A DNA stretch of 64,000 nucleotides from Oscillospiraceae bacterium (GTDB lineage Bacteria > Bacillota > Clostridia > Oscillospirales > Oscillospiraceae). Below, piece after piece: positions 17,244 to 25,970 of the stretch. The notes beneath the pieces were generated by a model that saw only the letters and a program-made list of their open reading frames with translations, ran no database searches and was not told the DNA's origin. How positions within the stretch are numbered: position 1 is the stretch's first letter; every line of letters starts with the position of its first letter. Location: assembly GCA_017444665.1 (NCBI GenBank), contig JAFSWC010000085.1, positions 62,001 to 126,000 on the forward strand, in the 5' to 3' direction. The position numbers and the translations under genes were made by a program.

Positions 17244-19082
17244 TTATTCCTCGCTCATCAACGCCCGCGCGGCGCTCATGATCCCTTCGGCGTCGATCCC
17301 GCAAATACGGCGCAGTTCCTCGACGCTTCCGTGTGTAACGATGCCGTCCTTAAGATCGAGAAGCCGATAAGAAAAGCCTGTGATTTCTCCGGCAAGCGAT
17401 GTAAGGATCTGCGATCCGACACTGCCGAATGCGCACACGTCCTCCGCAACGATAAGCCGGTGTGTTTTGGAAACGGAAGCGCGCGTTTGTTCAAAGCTGT
17501 TGGAGCGAATACGGCCAAGCTTGATCACTTCAGCCGACAGGCCTTCTTCGGAAAGCGCTTCAGCCGCTGCAATCGCCTCGTTGATCATAATACCATAGCT
17601 CACAATGGTAAGATCCGTTCCCTCCCGCAGCACGGTTTCGCTTTCGTTATGGCATTCCCGATACGCGCCCTCTCCGCCTCGCGGATAACGGATCGCAGCC
17701 GGGCCGTCACAGCCGTACAGTGCAAGTCCGAGCATGCTGTCAAGTTCGGCAAACGAAGCAGGAGAGAAAATCGTCATGCCCGGCACAGTTGAAAGATAGC
17801 TCACGTCGAAAGCGCCCTGATGCGTTTCACCGTCGCGCCCAACAAGTCCTGCGCGGTCTACGGCAAAGACTGCGTGCAGCTTCTGCAGAGAAATATCGTG
17901 AACGAGCATGTCAAAGGCGCGCTGCAGGAAGCTGGAATAGACCGCAAATACAGGAATAAGTCCCTGTTTAGCCATTCCGCCGGCCATAGCTGTCGCATGT
18001 TCTTCCGCGATGCCGATATCAAAAAAGCGTTTGGGGAAACGGGCGGCAAAACCCTCAAGCCCGGTTCCTCCGGACATGGCAGCCGTGATTGCCGTGATTT
18101 TCGGATCATTTTCAGCATATCGGCACAGCAACTCGCCAAAGCGGGTAGAAAAACCTTCTTTTTCGGGCGCAAGCAAGCCGGTTAGAGGATCAAAGGGCCC
18201 GACGCCGTGATACAACTCCGGGTTGGCTTCGGCATACGTGCAGCCCTTTCCTTTTTTCGTCAGAACATGGATCAGCACCGGCTTGCGCATATCCCGCGCC
18301 CAGCGGATCACGTTTTCAAGCGTACGCAGATCATGCCCGTCGATCGGACCGAGATAATCAAAGCCCATACCGGAAAACATGTCGTCCGGAATCAAATGAG
18401 ACTTCAGCCATTCCTTCACGTGATGATTAAAGGTATAAAGCGCCGGCAAATGGCTGAACACCTTGCGGTACCGGCGTTTAAAGTTGAGATAGGCCGGTTT
18501 TACACGCATGGACTGCAGGATCTTGGCAGCTCCGCCCACATTTTCCGCAATTGACATATTATTGTCATTGAGAATGACGACAAGCGGCTCGCCGCTCATG
18601 GCGGCGTTCGACAGCCCCTCAAATGACAAGCCTCCCGTCATGGCGCCGTCGCCGATCACGGCGCAGACGTCATAGTCCTCCCCGGTGAGCGTGCGGGCGT
18701 GTGCCATTCCCAGCGCAACCGAAACGGAATTGGAAGCATGGCCGGCGATAAATGCGTCGTCGTCCGCCTCATGTGGTTTGGGAAAGCCGGAAATCCCGCC
18801 GAGTTGACGGATCGTTGCCAGCTTGTCCCGGCGGCCGGTAATGATCTTGTGGGTATAGCTCTGGTGGCCGACGTCAAATATGATGCGGTCGCGCGAGCTG
18901 TCATAGACCCGATGGAGCGCAACGGTCAACTCGACCGTCCCGAGATTGGAAGCAAGATGCCCTCCCGTTTTGGAAAGGGTCTGGATCAGGAATGATCGAA
19001 TCTCGCCGCAAAGCAGGGTGAGTTCATCCTTATTCAGTTTTTTTATGTCGTTTGACGAATTGATTTTCTCAAGGATACTCAA
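17244..19082 (-). CDS. dxs: 1-deoxy-D-xylulose-5-phosphate synthase
   Basis: First enzyme of the MEP isoprenoid pathway; thiamine-diphosphate-dependent condensation of pyruvate and glyceraldehyde-3-P (612 aa). The TPP motif GDGAMTGGLSFEGLSNA lies at about 145-161. The transketolase pyrimidine domain has GIAEEHA (near 360) and the C-terminal domain follows. The start is TTG at 19082, preceded by GAGGTG. It follows ispA, so this operon joins the entry step and the prenyl chain-building step of isoprenoid synthesis. Confidence 0.96.
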   Translation of the reverse strand: MSILEKINSSNDIKKLNKDELTLLCGEIRSFLIQTLSKTGGHLASNLGTVELTVALHRVYDSSRDRIIFDVGHQSYTHKIITGRRDKLATIRQLGGISGFPKPHEADDDAFIAGHASNSVSVALGMAHARTLTGEDYDVCAVIGDGAMTGGLSFEGLSNAAMSGEPLVVILNDNNMSIAENVGGAAKILQSMRVKPAYLNFKRRYRKVFSHLPALYTFNHHVKEWLKSHLIPDDMFSGMGFDYLGPIDGHDLRTLENVIRWARDMRKPVLIHVLTKKGKGCTYAEANPELYHGVGPFDPLTGLLAPEKEGFSTRFGELLCRYAENDPKITAITAAMSGGTGLEGFAARFPKRFFDIGIAEEHATAMAGGMAKQGLIPVFAVYSSFLQRAFDMLVHDISLQKLHAVFAVDRAGLVGRDGETHQGAFDVSYLSTVPGMTIFSPASFAELDSMLGLALYGCDGPAAIRYPRGGEGAYRECHNESETVLREGTDLTIVSYGIMINEAIAAAEALSEEGLSAEVIKLGRIRSNSFEQTRASVSKTHRLIVAEDVCAFGSVGSQILTSLAGEITGFSYRLLDLKDGIVTHGSVEELRRICGIDAEGIMSAARALMSEE

Positions 19083-19123
19083 GTCGCACCTCTGGTGTTG
19101 ATGTGATCCGTGCCGTTTTCGAG

Positions 19124-19993
19124 TCAGTTTTTTCTGTCCGCCATGGAATCCGCAAGCGCGTCAAGAAAGGCGGTGTCGTCAAAAACCTCTTTCAGCGCTT
19201 CCTTTGCCCGACACGTTAAAATTTCAATCATTTCGGCGCATTTTTTCGCGCCGTACAAAGCCATATAGGTATTTTTCTTTTCCATTGCATCCGATCCGAT
19301 CGGCTTTCCGAGCTCCTGCTCGGTGCTGAGAACATCCAGCATATCGTCCCGGATCTGGAAAGCGGCGCCGATCGCCGCGCCGTAATAAGAGGCCGCGTCG
19401 ATCTGCCGGTCAGACCCGCCGGCAGCGGCAGCGCCCATCGCACAGCCCGCAGTCAAAAGCGCGCCCGTTTTTCTGACATTGATATCCATCAGTTCCTGCT
19501 CGCTGAGTTCTCTTCCCTCCCCGAGCATATCCAGATACTGTCCGCCGCACATTCCGTCAAGCCCAACGGCGTCGGCAAGGATCTCGGCGCATCTGGCTTT
19601 TCTGTCTGCCGGCAGCGGGGAGCGAAGGATCGTCCCGAAAGCCTCGGCCTGCAGCGCATCGCCCGCAAGCGTGGCGGTGCATTCGCCGTAGACGACGTGG
19701 TTGGTCGGCTTTCCGCGGCGCAGGGAATCGTTGTCCATGCAGGGCAGGTCGTCGTGGATCAGGCTGTAGGTGTGCAGCATTTCGATCGCACAGGCAACCG
19801 GAAGCGCAGTTTCGATCTCACCGCCGCAAACACGGCAGAATTCAAGAACGAGCGTCGGCCTGATCCGTTTTCCGCCGGCAAGCAGGCTGTAGCGCATCGA
19901 CTCGGCCAGGCCGGCCATGGGCAGATCGAGCGCGCCTTTGAACGATTCCTCAAGCGCCGCGTCGATAAGCTGTTTATATTCCGTCTGCGTCAT
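19124..19993 (-). CDS. ispA: (2E,6E)-farnesyl diphosphate synthase
   Basis: Class I trans-prenyl transferase (289 aa), condensing IPP and DMAPP to farnesyl diphosphate. The first Asp-rich motif is DDLPCMDND (about 80-88) and the second is DDMLD (about 222-226). The ATG overlaps the xseB stop (ATGA). The short form fits IspA and not the longer octaprenyl or heptaprenyl synthases. Confidence 0.94.
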   Translation of the reverse strand: MTQTEYKQLIDAALEESFKGALDLPMAGLAESMRYSLLAGGKRIRPTLVLEFCRVCGGEIETALPVACAIEMLHTYSLIHDDLPCMDNDSLRRGKPTNHVVYGECTATLAGDALQAEAFGTILRSPLPADRKARCAEILADAVGLDGMCGGQYLDMLGEGRELSEQELMDINVRKTGALLTAGCAMGAAAAGGSDRQIDAASYYGAAIGAAFQIRDDMLDVLSTEQELGKPIGSDAMEKKNTYMALYGAKKCAEMIEILTCRAKEALKEVFDDTAFLDALADSMADRKN

Positions 19994-20223
19994 GCCTCCA
20001 CCTCGAACGGCAGCTCAATCGGCGCTCCGTCAGGGCCTTTCTTCAGCATGACGACTTTTTGCTCGGCTTTGTCCAAAAGTTCGGAACAATACTTGATAAG
20101 CGCTGTTCCCTCTTCAAAAAGCGAGAGAGAATGAGAAAGCGGCATGTTACCCTTCTCCAGATTTTCCACGATCTCGCCCAATCTCGAAACAGCCTGCTCA
20201 TAGCTCAAGTTGTTAATTTCCAT
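19990..20223 (-). CDS. xseB: exodeoxyribonuclease VII small subunit
   Basis: Small helical subunit of ExoVII (77 aa) with the family sequence LSYEQAVSRLGEIVENLE at its start. The ATG at 20223 follows GAGGAG by 7 nt and sits 4 nt after the xseA stop; an upstream in-frame ATG at 20247 would overlap xseA and lacks a good site. ATGA overlap links it to ispA. Confidence 0.94.
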   Translation of the reverse strand: MEINNLSYEQAVSRLGEIVENLEKGNMPLSHSLSLFEEGTALIKYCSELLDKAEQKVVMLKKGPDGAPIELPFEVEA

Positions 20224-20227
20224 CTGT

Positions 20228-21433
20228 TTACTCCTCGTAGATTTCATTTACCGTACACAAAGCGCTGCCGTCCGAAACACGAAGGCGCAGCGTATCGCCG
20301 ACGCCAAGCTGTCTGACGCTCGAGACGGTATCGCCCGCCGCATCTGTCGCCATGGCATATCCCCGGGTCAGAACGCGCAGCGGACTCATTGCGTCAAGAG
20401 CTGCGGCAAGGCTCGCCTGTCGGCGCTGTCGGACGGCAAGCTGCCCCTCCGTGGAGGAGACAAGTTTATCACGCATATGGTCAAGCTCGATCCTTCGATC
20501 GTCCAGATATGCGCCGGCGTCACGCATAACGCGACGGGACGAGAGCGCCGTCAGTTCTGTACGAAGATGCTTCAGACGTTTTTCCATCGACACGGATGCG
20601 CGGATGGAAAAACCCGCAAGAGCTTCCCTTTCTTCAGATGCGTCCGGGACCGCGATCTCCGCTGCGTTGGACGGAGTCGACGCCCGTGCGTCCGCTGCGT
20701 AATCGGATATCGTAACGTCTGGCTCGTGCCCGACGGCGGAAATAACAGGGATATCAGAATCGAAGATCGCCCGCGCAACACGCTCGTCGTTGAACGCCCA
20801 CAGATCCTCGATCGATCCGCCGCCGCGTCCGGTGATGATGAGATCGGCCAGCTCGTAGCGGTTGGCATAGCGTATGGCCCCCGCGATCTCCGGCGGAGCC
20901 TCGGCCCCCTGCACGCGAACAGGCAGAAGCAGTACCTTTGTCATCGGCCAGCGATGGGAAAGGATGCGGATCATATCATGCACGGCCGCACCGGCGGAGG
21001 ACGTGATCACCGCGATTTTTTTCGGATAGCGCGGCAGCGGTTTTTTGTGCTCCCGGTCGAAGAGTCCTTCGTCAGACAGTTTCTTTTTCAGCTGTTCAAA
21101 CGCTACCTGCAAATCGCCTGTACCCTCCGGCATAATGCCGGAGCAATAGAGCTGATAGGCGCCGTCGCGCGGGTAAACGGAAATGCGTCCGGATACCGTC
21201 ACGCTCATGCCGTTTTCCGGCTTGAAGCGAAGCTTGAGCGCGCTGCTTTTGAACATAACGCATTTCAGGCTGCTTTCGCTGTCCTTGAGCGTAAAGTAGT
21301 GATGTCCGGACGGGTAGACCTTATAGTTGGACAACTCACCCCGAACCGAGATCTGCAGAAAAAGCGGCGTGGCGTCAAACAGTTCCTTGATCAGACCGTT
21401 CAGCTCGCTGACGGTATAGATCCTGTTATCCAC
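20228..21433 (-). CDS. xseA: exodeoxyribonuclease VII large subunit
   Basis: Catalytic subunit of ExoVII, a single-strand-specific exonuclease (401 aa). An N-terminal OB-fold (about 1-100) is followed by the catalytic core with PRYPKKIAVITS and GRGGGSIEDLWAFN (about 185-198), then a C-terminal helical region. It starts 2 nt after nusB. Confidence 0.96.
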   Translation of the reverse strand: MDNRIYTVSELNGLIKELFDATPLFLQISVRGELSNYKVYPSGHHYFTLKDSESSLKCVMFKSSALKLRFKPENGMSVTVSGRISVYPRDGAYQLYCSGIMPEGTGDLQVAFEQLKKKLSDEGLFDREHKKPLPRYPKKIAVITSSAGAAVHDMIRILSHRWPMTKVLLLPVRVQGAEAPPEIAGAIRYANRYELADLIITGRGGGSIEDLWAFNDERVARAIFDSDIPVISAVGHEPDVTISDYAADARASTPSNAAEIAVPDASEEREALAGFSIRASVSMEKRLKHLRTELTALSSRRVMRDAGAYLDDRRIELDHMRDKLVSSTEGQLAVRQRRQASLAAALDAMSPLRVLTRGYAMATDAAGDTVSSVRQLGVGDTLRLRVSDGSALCTVNEIYEE

Positions 21434-21435
21434 GA

Positions 21436-21903
21436 TTATTCCTTTTCCTGTTCTTCTGCGGCCATTTCTCCGCGCATGAAGCCGCCGAGAACGCCGTTGA
21501 CGAACGCGACGGTCTCCGCGTCGTCATAACCTTTATCAAGCTCAACCGCTTCGTTGATGGCAACCGCGGCGGGGATGTCGTCCATATACAGGATTTCGCA
21601 CAGAGCGATACGCAATACAGCGCGTGCCGTGCGGGAGATGCGGCCGGCCTTCCAGCCGCGGGCATAGCGCTCGATCATATCGTCAAGCTCTTCGGCCTTT
21701 TCGCGGCTCAGCCTCGTCAGCGTGCGGATATAGGCAAGCTGTGTTTCGTCCGGTTTTGCGGAAAACAGCTCGTCCTCTGTGCCGAGCGTCGTATAATGCT
21801 CCTCCGAGAAAAAAGAATCGACCAGTTCATCGGTATCAACGCCGTTTGCGGCAGCAGCAAAGCAAAGCTCCACCGCGATCTCACGCGCAGTTTTTCGATT
21901 CAT
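21436..21903 (-). CDS. nusB: transcription antitermination factor NusB
   Basis: NusB (155 aa) joins NusE/S10 on boxA RNA during rRNA antitermination. The all-helical fold has an N-terminal AREIAVELCFAA and a C-terminal AVAINEAVELDKGY...FVNGVLGG, typical of the family. It sits between asp23 and xseA; folD, often present here in Firmicutes, is missing. Confidence 0.94.
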   Translation of the reverse strand: MNRKTAREIAVELCFAAAANGVDTDELVDSFFSEEHYTTLGTEDELFSAKPDETQLAYIRTLTRLSREKAEELDDMIERYARGWKAGRISRTARAVLRIALCEILYMDDIPAAVAINEAVELDKGYDDAETVAFVNGVLGGFMRGEMAAEEQEKE

Positions 21904-21923
21904 GTTATGCTCCTTAAGGCTTT

Positions 21924-22286
21924 TTATTTATCAAAGGAAATGCCGGCAACATGGACGTTGACTTTCGCTTTCTCGATCCCTGTCACAGACTGGATCGTGG
22001 TCAGGAGCTTATCCTGCACCTTTTTGGCCACAGCAACAATGCTGCTGCCGTAGCTGACGTTAATGATCACGTCGACAACGATCGTTTCGTCCTGAAAATC
22101 GACCTTGACGCCCTTGCTGACGGTCTTGATCCCGATCAGCTCCGCAAGCTCGGCGCCGGCTGCGTTGGAAAGCCCGGAAACGCCTTCGATTTCCGTAACG
22201 GCGCTTTTCACAAGGCTTACGATCACATCTTCTGAAATATTGATGCTGCCCTTTTCTTCCTGGCAGGTGATGTAGTTTTCCGGCAT
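21924..22286 (-). CDS. Asp23/Gls24 family envelope stress protein
   Basis: YqhY-type Asp23/Gls24 protein (120 aa), encoded next to nusB in most Firmicutes. It contains the family segment NVSYGSSIVAVAKKVQ (about 76-92). Homologues influence fatty-acid synthesis and envelope stress; the molecular function is not settled. A strong AGGAGG precedes the ATG, and it is the first gene of the asp23-recN run. Confidence 0.92.
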   Translation of the reverse strand: MPENYITCQEEKGSINISEDVIVSLVKSAVTEIEGVSGLSNAAGAELAELIGIKTVSKGVKVDFQDETIVVDVIINVSYGSSIVAVAKKVQDKLLTTIQSVTGIEKAKVNVHVAGISFDK

Positions 22287-22423
22287 GGGGATTACCTCCT
22301 AAAGTTTGTTCATGTATTTTAACATGTAATTCCAAAAAAAGAAAGAGCAAACCGGCAAAAAATGAATAAAACTCTGAAAAATATTCTCTGTATGCAAAAT
22401 TGCGCTTTCTTCCCGCAAAACGA

Positions 22424-22450
22424 AAACGCCCGGTTTTTTTCCGGACGTTT
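22424..22450 (-). terminator. terminator of the spoIIIA operon
   Basis: AAACGcCCGG (22424-22433) pairs with CCGGaCGTTT (22441-22450) across an A7 loop on the minus strand, followed by TTCGTTTTGC. It sits just after the spoIIIAH stop. Confidence 0.7.
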
Positions 22451-22458
22451 AAAAAGTG

Positions 22459-22989
22459 TCATGCCTTTACTTCGATTATATTCAACTGCGTGGCGTCATA
22501 TTCCGTTTCCGAGCAGATGATGTCCGTGATCCTGGCAACCTCTTCCTCGGACAATCCGTCGATGGGCGCGGGAACCGCCACCGTTACGGCGCCGTTGCCG
22601 ATGTAGACGACACATTCTGAAAAATCTTTTGCCAGCAAAAGATTTTCGATCTGTGTTTCCTGCATAGAGCAGGTCGCCATCGCCGCAATCGCATTCATTG
22701 CACTGTCGATCGTTTCCTGTGAAGCCGCGTCGGCCGAAGCGGCCGACTGGAGAAGCTGCAGCGCCTCGTCGCGTGATACCTGACGCGTCAGCCGCGCTTC
22801 GGCAAAATAACCGGAATTGATCGCACTTGGCGTTGAAGCGTTGGCCTGTGCAATCTCCGCATCCTCCACGGCGACCATTTTGCTGTCCGCTTTTCCCCAC
22901 CGGTTGTTGTAGGACCAATTGAGCAAAACGGCTGCGCAAACGCACATCACCACCGCCAAAAGCGCTATGTTCCTTTTCCTGTTTTTCAT
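22459..22989 (-). CDS. spoIIIAH: stage III sporulation protein AH
   Basis: Mother-cell component of the SpoIIIA-SpoIIQ feeding-tube channel between mother cell and forespore (176 aa). An N-terminal transmembrane anchor (about 8-26) is followed by an extracytoplasmic YscJ/FliF-like ring-building domain (about 105-176). A GAGGGAGAG site precedes the ATG. It is the last gene of the operon, followed by a terminator. Confidence 0.93.
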   Translation of the reverse strand: MKNRKRNIALLAVVMCVCAAVLLNWSYNNRWGKADSKMVAVEDAEIAQANASTPSAINSGYFAEARLTRQVSRDEALQLLQSAASADAASQETIDSAMNAIAAMATCSMQETQIENLLLAKDFSECVVYIGNGAVTVAVPAPIDGLSEEEVARITDIICSETEYDATQLNIIEVKA

Positions 22990-23004
22990 GTTCCTCTCCC
23001 TCCA

Positions 23005-23316
23005 CTAATTTGTTTTGTCCCGTTTCAAGATCGTTATCTTATCCGCTCCAAATCCCGTGTATGCTTTCACCGCCTCCATTATTTCCATACGTACCCCGGC
23101 GTTTCCCGCCCCGTCGCAAACGACGACAACGCCGTTTTCTGAGATCAGGACGTATGCCTCCCCCACTCCCTGCGTCAGTGAAAGCGCTTCGCATAGGCTT
23201 GCATCTTTCGTCTCAGCGTTTTTCCCGGAGGGAGAGGACAGCATAAATATGATCCCGAGCGCGAGGATCAAAAGCGGGAACTTAAAGCGTTCGATACAGT
23301 CAAGGATCCTCTTCAA
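23005..23316 (-). CDS. spoIIIAG: stage III sporulation protein AG, minimal form
   Basis: SpoIIIAG forms a large ring in the mother-cell membrane during engulfment. This one has 103 aa, less than half the length of the Bacillus protein. One transmembrane helix (about 11-27) is followed by a single alpha-beta-beta-alpha-beta ring-building motif (about 40-99). The strand GEAYVLIS runs almost directly into GVVVVCDG, so the long insertion that forms the beta-barrel in Bacillus is missing. The start is TTG at 23316 with AGGAG 7 nt upstream; both ends of the gene are intact. Confidence 0.85.
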   Translation of the reverse strand: MKRILDCIERFKFPLLILALGIIFMLSSPSGKNAETKDASLCEALSLTQGVGEAYVLISENGVVVVCDGAGNAGVRMEIMEAVKAYTGFGADKITILKRDKTN

Positions 23317-23788
23317 TTTCCCACTCCTGTCCGGTCTGTCCGATTCCGAGCTCGGCCTCGATCAGCAAGGACAGCCTTTCACGGTCGTCTTCCCTGACAG
23401 CGCCCCTGATCGTAACGAAATCCGGCACCCAAACGCCTTCCTTCTTCCAGGCAGCATTCACCTTGACGCCGTGGATCGGGATGCCGAGATCTGCTGCTTT
23501 GTCCATAATATATTCTTCACACTCCTGCTCTATGACAAGTCTGTTCATCCTGCTGCGGCTCTCTTCGGCGCTGCTTGTGATCATGGCTGCCGCGTCTCTT
23601 GTTTGTGACAGTGAGATCGCGTATCCCTCCCAGTCCGTTTTTAACACAAGTCCGAGAAACATGACCACAAGCGCCGCGGTCGCGCAGAGAGAAGTGATCC
23701 GTCTCTCCCTTCCTTCCGGCAGCAAGGCCAACAGTATTCCGAAGAATACGGCGGCTGCGCAGATTCCGCGCAGTGTGACCGCGCTCAT
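23300..23788 (-). CDS. spoIIIAF: stage III sporulation protein AF
   Basis: Membrane component of the SpoIIIA complex (162 aa). Two N-terminal transmembrane helices (about 5-23 and 32-50) precede an extracytoplasmic domain with a predicted ring-building-like fold. ATG at 23788 overlaps the spoIIIAE stop by four bases (ATGA); the longer reading frame upstream is an artefact. It overlaps spoIIIAG by 17 nt. Confidence 0.9.
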   Translation of the reverse strand: MSAVTLRGICAAAVFFGILLALLPEGRERRITSLCATAALVVMFLGLVLKTDWEGYAISLSQTRDAAAMITSSAEESRSRMNRLVIEQECEEYIMDKAADLGIPIHGVKVNAAWKKEGVWVPDFVTIRGAVREDDRERLSLLIEAELGIGQTGQEWEIEEDP

Positions 23789-24867
23789 AGCCCCACCGTC
23801 CTGATCGCCGCCATCAAGGAAATGAACAGCATGATCGCCATGCTGCCCAAAACGCCGAGCATCATCCCGAGTGCAGACGACAGGTCTGCGAGCAATACGG
23901 CAAGGCGTTTTCCCTCGATTGCGGAAGCAACCGCCGCGCAAAGACGAAACAGCAGCATTTTTACGCCGATGGCTATAAAGGGTACCAGACACATGGCGCT
24001 GACGCCGAGCATGGCAAAAACGCCGGCCGAATTTTTGATTACGGATGCGCTTGCAAGGACGACGGACGCCGCATCCGACAGAATTCCGCCGACGACGGGG
24101 AGCGCGCTTGAAATGATCATTTTCCCTCCTTTGATCGCCACAGCGTCAGCGCTTGAACTCAAGACTCCTGTCAACGCAATATACGTGCTGATAACGGTCG
24201 TGACCAGTGTCAGCGCCGATACGGTACACCATTTAACGGTGGAAACCGCTGCGCTCAATATCGGATTGGGATAGATGCTTCTGCTCAGACTCAGGGCAAG
24301 AAACGCATAGATCATCGGTATCGCCAGACGCTGCAGAACGTCCATCAAAATGTTCAGACATAAAACCACTGCCGCATACTTTGCTCCGGCAGAGACGGCG
24401 GCGCCGCTGACAGCGGCAGCGGTATAAATCGCAGGAAAGACGATTCGTCCATAACCGCCAAGCGTCAGTACGGTATCCGTCATCTGCCCCGCGAAAGAGT
24501 CGATCGAGCCGGTGACGGCGGCCGCCGTTGCCGCGCAGGCACAGATTGAAATGATCTCGCCGATTCTTCCGTCCTGGCAAAAGGATTCAGCTGTCGTACA
24601 GACAATTGCGATCGTGATAAGACGCAGCATGTCCTTCATCTCGTCTTTCAATCGCTCCGTCGCTTCATTTTTCGCTTTGTCAAACAGCCGGCCGAGCGCG
24701 CCGCCCACATCATAGCTGCCGTCTGTGACAAGTCCGCCGGTGATCGAGCGAGCCTCCGCACTCAGTTCCTCTTCGGCCGAAGAGACGTCAAGAGAATCTC
24801 CTTCTGCAAAAACAGGCGCGGAAAGAATCATACATATCAGGAAAACCAGGACGGCGCATCTTTTCAC
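23785..24867 (-). CDS. spoIIIAE: stage III sporulation protein AE
   Basis: Polytopic membrane protein (360 aa) of the SpoIIIA channel. A cleavable signal peptide (about 1-21, ending VFA) is followed by about seven transmembrane segments. The start is GTG at 24867, which overlaps the spoIIIAD stop (GTGA); the upstream part of the longer reading frame lies in spoIIIAD in another frame. It is the most conserved membrane subunit of the set. Confidence 0.94.
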   Translation of the reverse strand: MKRCAVLVFLICMILSAPVFAEGDSLDVSSAEEELSAEARSITGGLVTDGSYDVGGALGRLFDKAKNEATERLKDEMKDMLRLITIAIVCTTAESFCQDGRIGEIISICACAATAAAVTGSIDSFAGQMTDTVLTLGGYGRIVFPAIYTAAAVSGAAVSAGAKYAAVVLCLNILMDVLQRLAIPMIYAFLALSLSRSIYPNPILSAAVSTVKWCTVSALTLVTTVISTYIALTGVLSSSADAVAIKGGKMIISSALPVVGGILSDAASVVLASASVIKNSAGVFAMLGVSAMCLVPFIAIGVKMLLFRLCAAVASAIEGKRLAVLLADLSSALGMMLGVLGSMAIMLFISLMAAIRTVGL

Positions 24868-25253
24868 AGCATTTCTCCGATCGTATCCATCATGGTGCGC
24901 ATCAGCGGCATGGCCGCGCCGATCGCGCAAAGCACGCCGATCAGTTCTATGGCAGAGGCCGCCGCGTTTTGTGCGGCCTCCCGGCACAGATCGGACGCGA
25001 TTCTTGCCGTGACCGCTGCGGCGCAGCATTTGATCACCGGCAGCAGGTACAAGTCTGACGTGCCGTAAACGCTGCGCGCGGTTTCCCTCAGTTCTTCCAG
25101 CGGGCGCAGCAGCGGGATCGACATTGACATCACGACTGCCACCGTACAAATGCCCGCAGTCAGAGAGAGCTCAGGCGTCGTTCGACGGATCATCAGCGCG
25201 GCGCACGCCGAAACAAGGACCAGCCCTGTTGCTTTCAGCAGAACATCCATCAT
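24864..25253 (-). CDS. spoIIIAD: stage III sporulation protein AD
   Basis: Small hydrophobic membrane protein (129 aa) with four predicted transmembrane helices. It resembles SpoIIIAC in its first half, as expected for this pair. The start overlaps the spoIIIAC stop by one base (TAATG). Confidence 0.92.
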   Translation of the reverse strand: MMDVLLKATGLVLVSACAALMIRRTTPELSLTAGICTVAVVMSMSIPLLRPLEELRETARSVYGTSDLYLLPVIKCCAAAVTARIASDLCREAAQNAAASAIELIGVLCAIGAAMPLMRTMMDTIGEML

Positions 25254-25447
25254 TATAAGTGAAAAAGATCTTTGATCAGTTCAAACAGCTCGCTGATTTT
25301 CTGGACAACCAGCATCAGCACTACAACCAGCGCAGCGATCGAAGTCATCAAGGCCTGTTCATCCCGGCCGGAACGCTGCAACAGAATGTTCAGCACCGCC
25401 ACCAGGATCCCGACGGCTGCGACCTTGAAAATAAGCTCTACGTCCAT
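25253..25447 (-). CDS. spoIIIAC: stage III sporulation protein AC
   Basis: Two-helix membrane protein of 64 aa (helices about 5-22 and 33-52), the normal SpoIIIAC length. It is coupled to spoIIIAD by a TAATG overlap and lies 7 nt after spoIIIAB. Confidence 0.92.
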   Translation of the reverse strand: MDVELIFKVAAVGILVAVLNILLQRSGRDEQALMTSIAALVVVLMLVVQKISELFELIKDLFHL

Positions 25448-25454
25448 ATTTCTC

Positions 25455-25970
25455 CTATATCAGTATAATGATCGCAAAAGCGCCGAGCGAAAGCGTAACG
25501 CCGAATACCATGCGTCTGAAATCCCGCTGCTTTTCCTCTTCCTGCCTGATCCGATCCGTAAAGTACTGTGCAGCGGCGTTCAGCGAACCGCAAACCGCGG
25601 GCAAATCGCTTCCCGCCACAGCCTGTCCGACGCCAAAAAAGGTCTCTCGGTCTCGATCATCCGAAAGTTTCAGCTTGCAAACGACAGCCTCTTTCCAGAT
25701 CTTCGAAAACTCTCGCTCCCCCAGCGTGTCCATCTGCTCGATGATCAGACGAAAAAAACACCGCGTCGCGTCGCATACCTCATTCTCAGCCAGAAATGCA
25801 AAACATTCCGACAGAGGCGCCATTCTTTCCTCGATTTCCCTGCGCAGGAAAGAGAGACTGCTTTGTATCGATTCGAAAAGCGCGATCTTTTTTCTCTTTT
25901 CCAGAAGCATTTGAAAGGCCGTTAGAATGCTTGCAAGAAAAATCAAGCCTGCGCCTGTTGTTTTCAGCAT
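25455..25970 (-). CDS. spoIIIAB: stage III sporulation protein AB
   Basis: Inner-membrane protein (171 aa) resembling GspF of type II secretion. Two terminal transmembrane helices (about 1-18 and 152-171) flank a helical cytoplasmic domain containing ERMAPLSECFAFLA. It overlaps spoIIIAA by 7 nt. Confidence 0.92.
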   Translation of the reverse strand: MLKTTGAGLIFLASILTAFQMLLEKRKKIALFESIQSSLSFLRREIEERMAPLSECFAFLAENEVCDATRCFFRLIIEQMDTLGEREFSKIWKEAVVCKLKLSDDRDRETFFGVGQAVAGSDLPAVCGSLNAAAQYFTDRIRQEEEKQRDFRRMVFGVTLSLGAFAIIILI

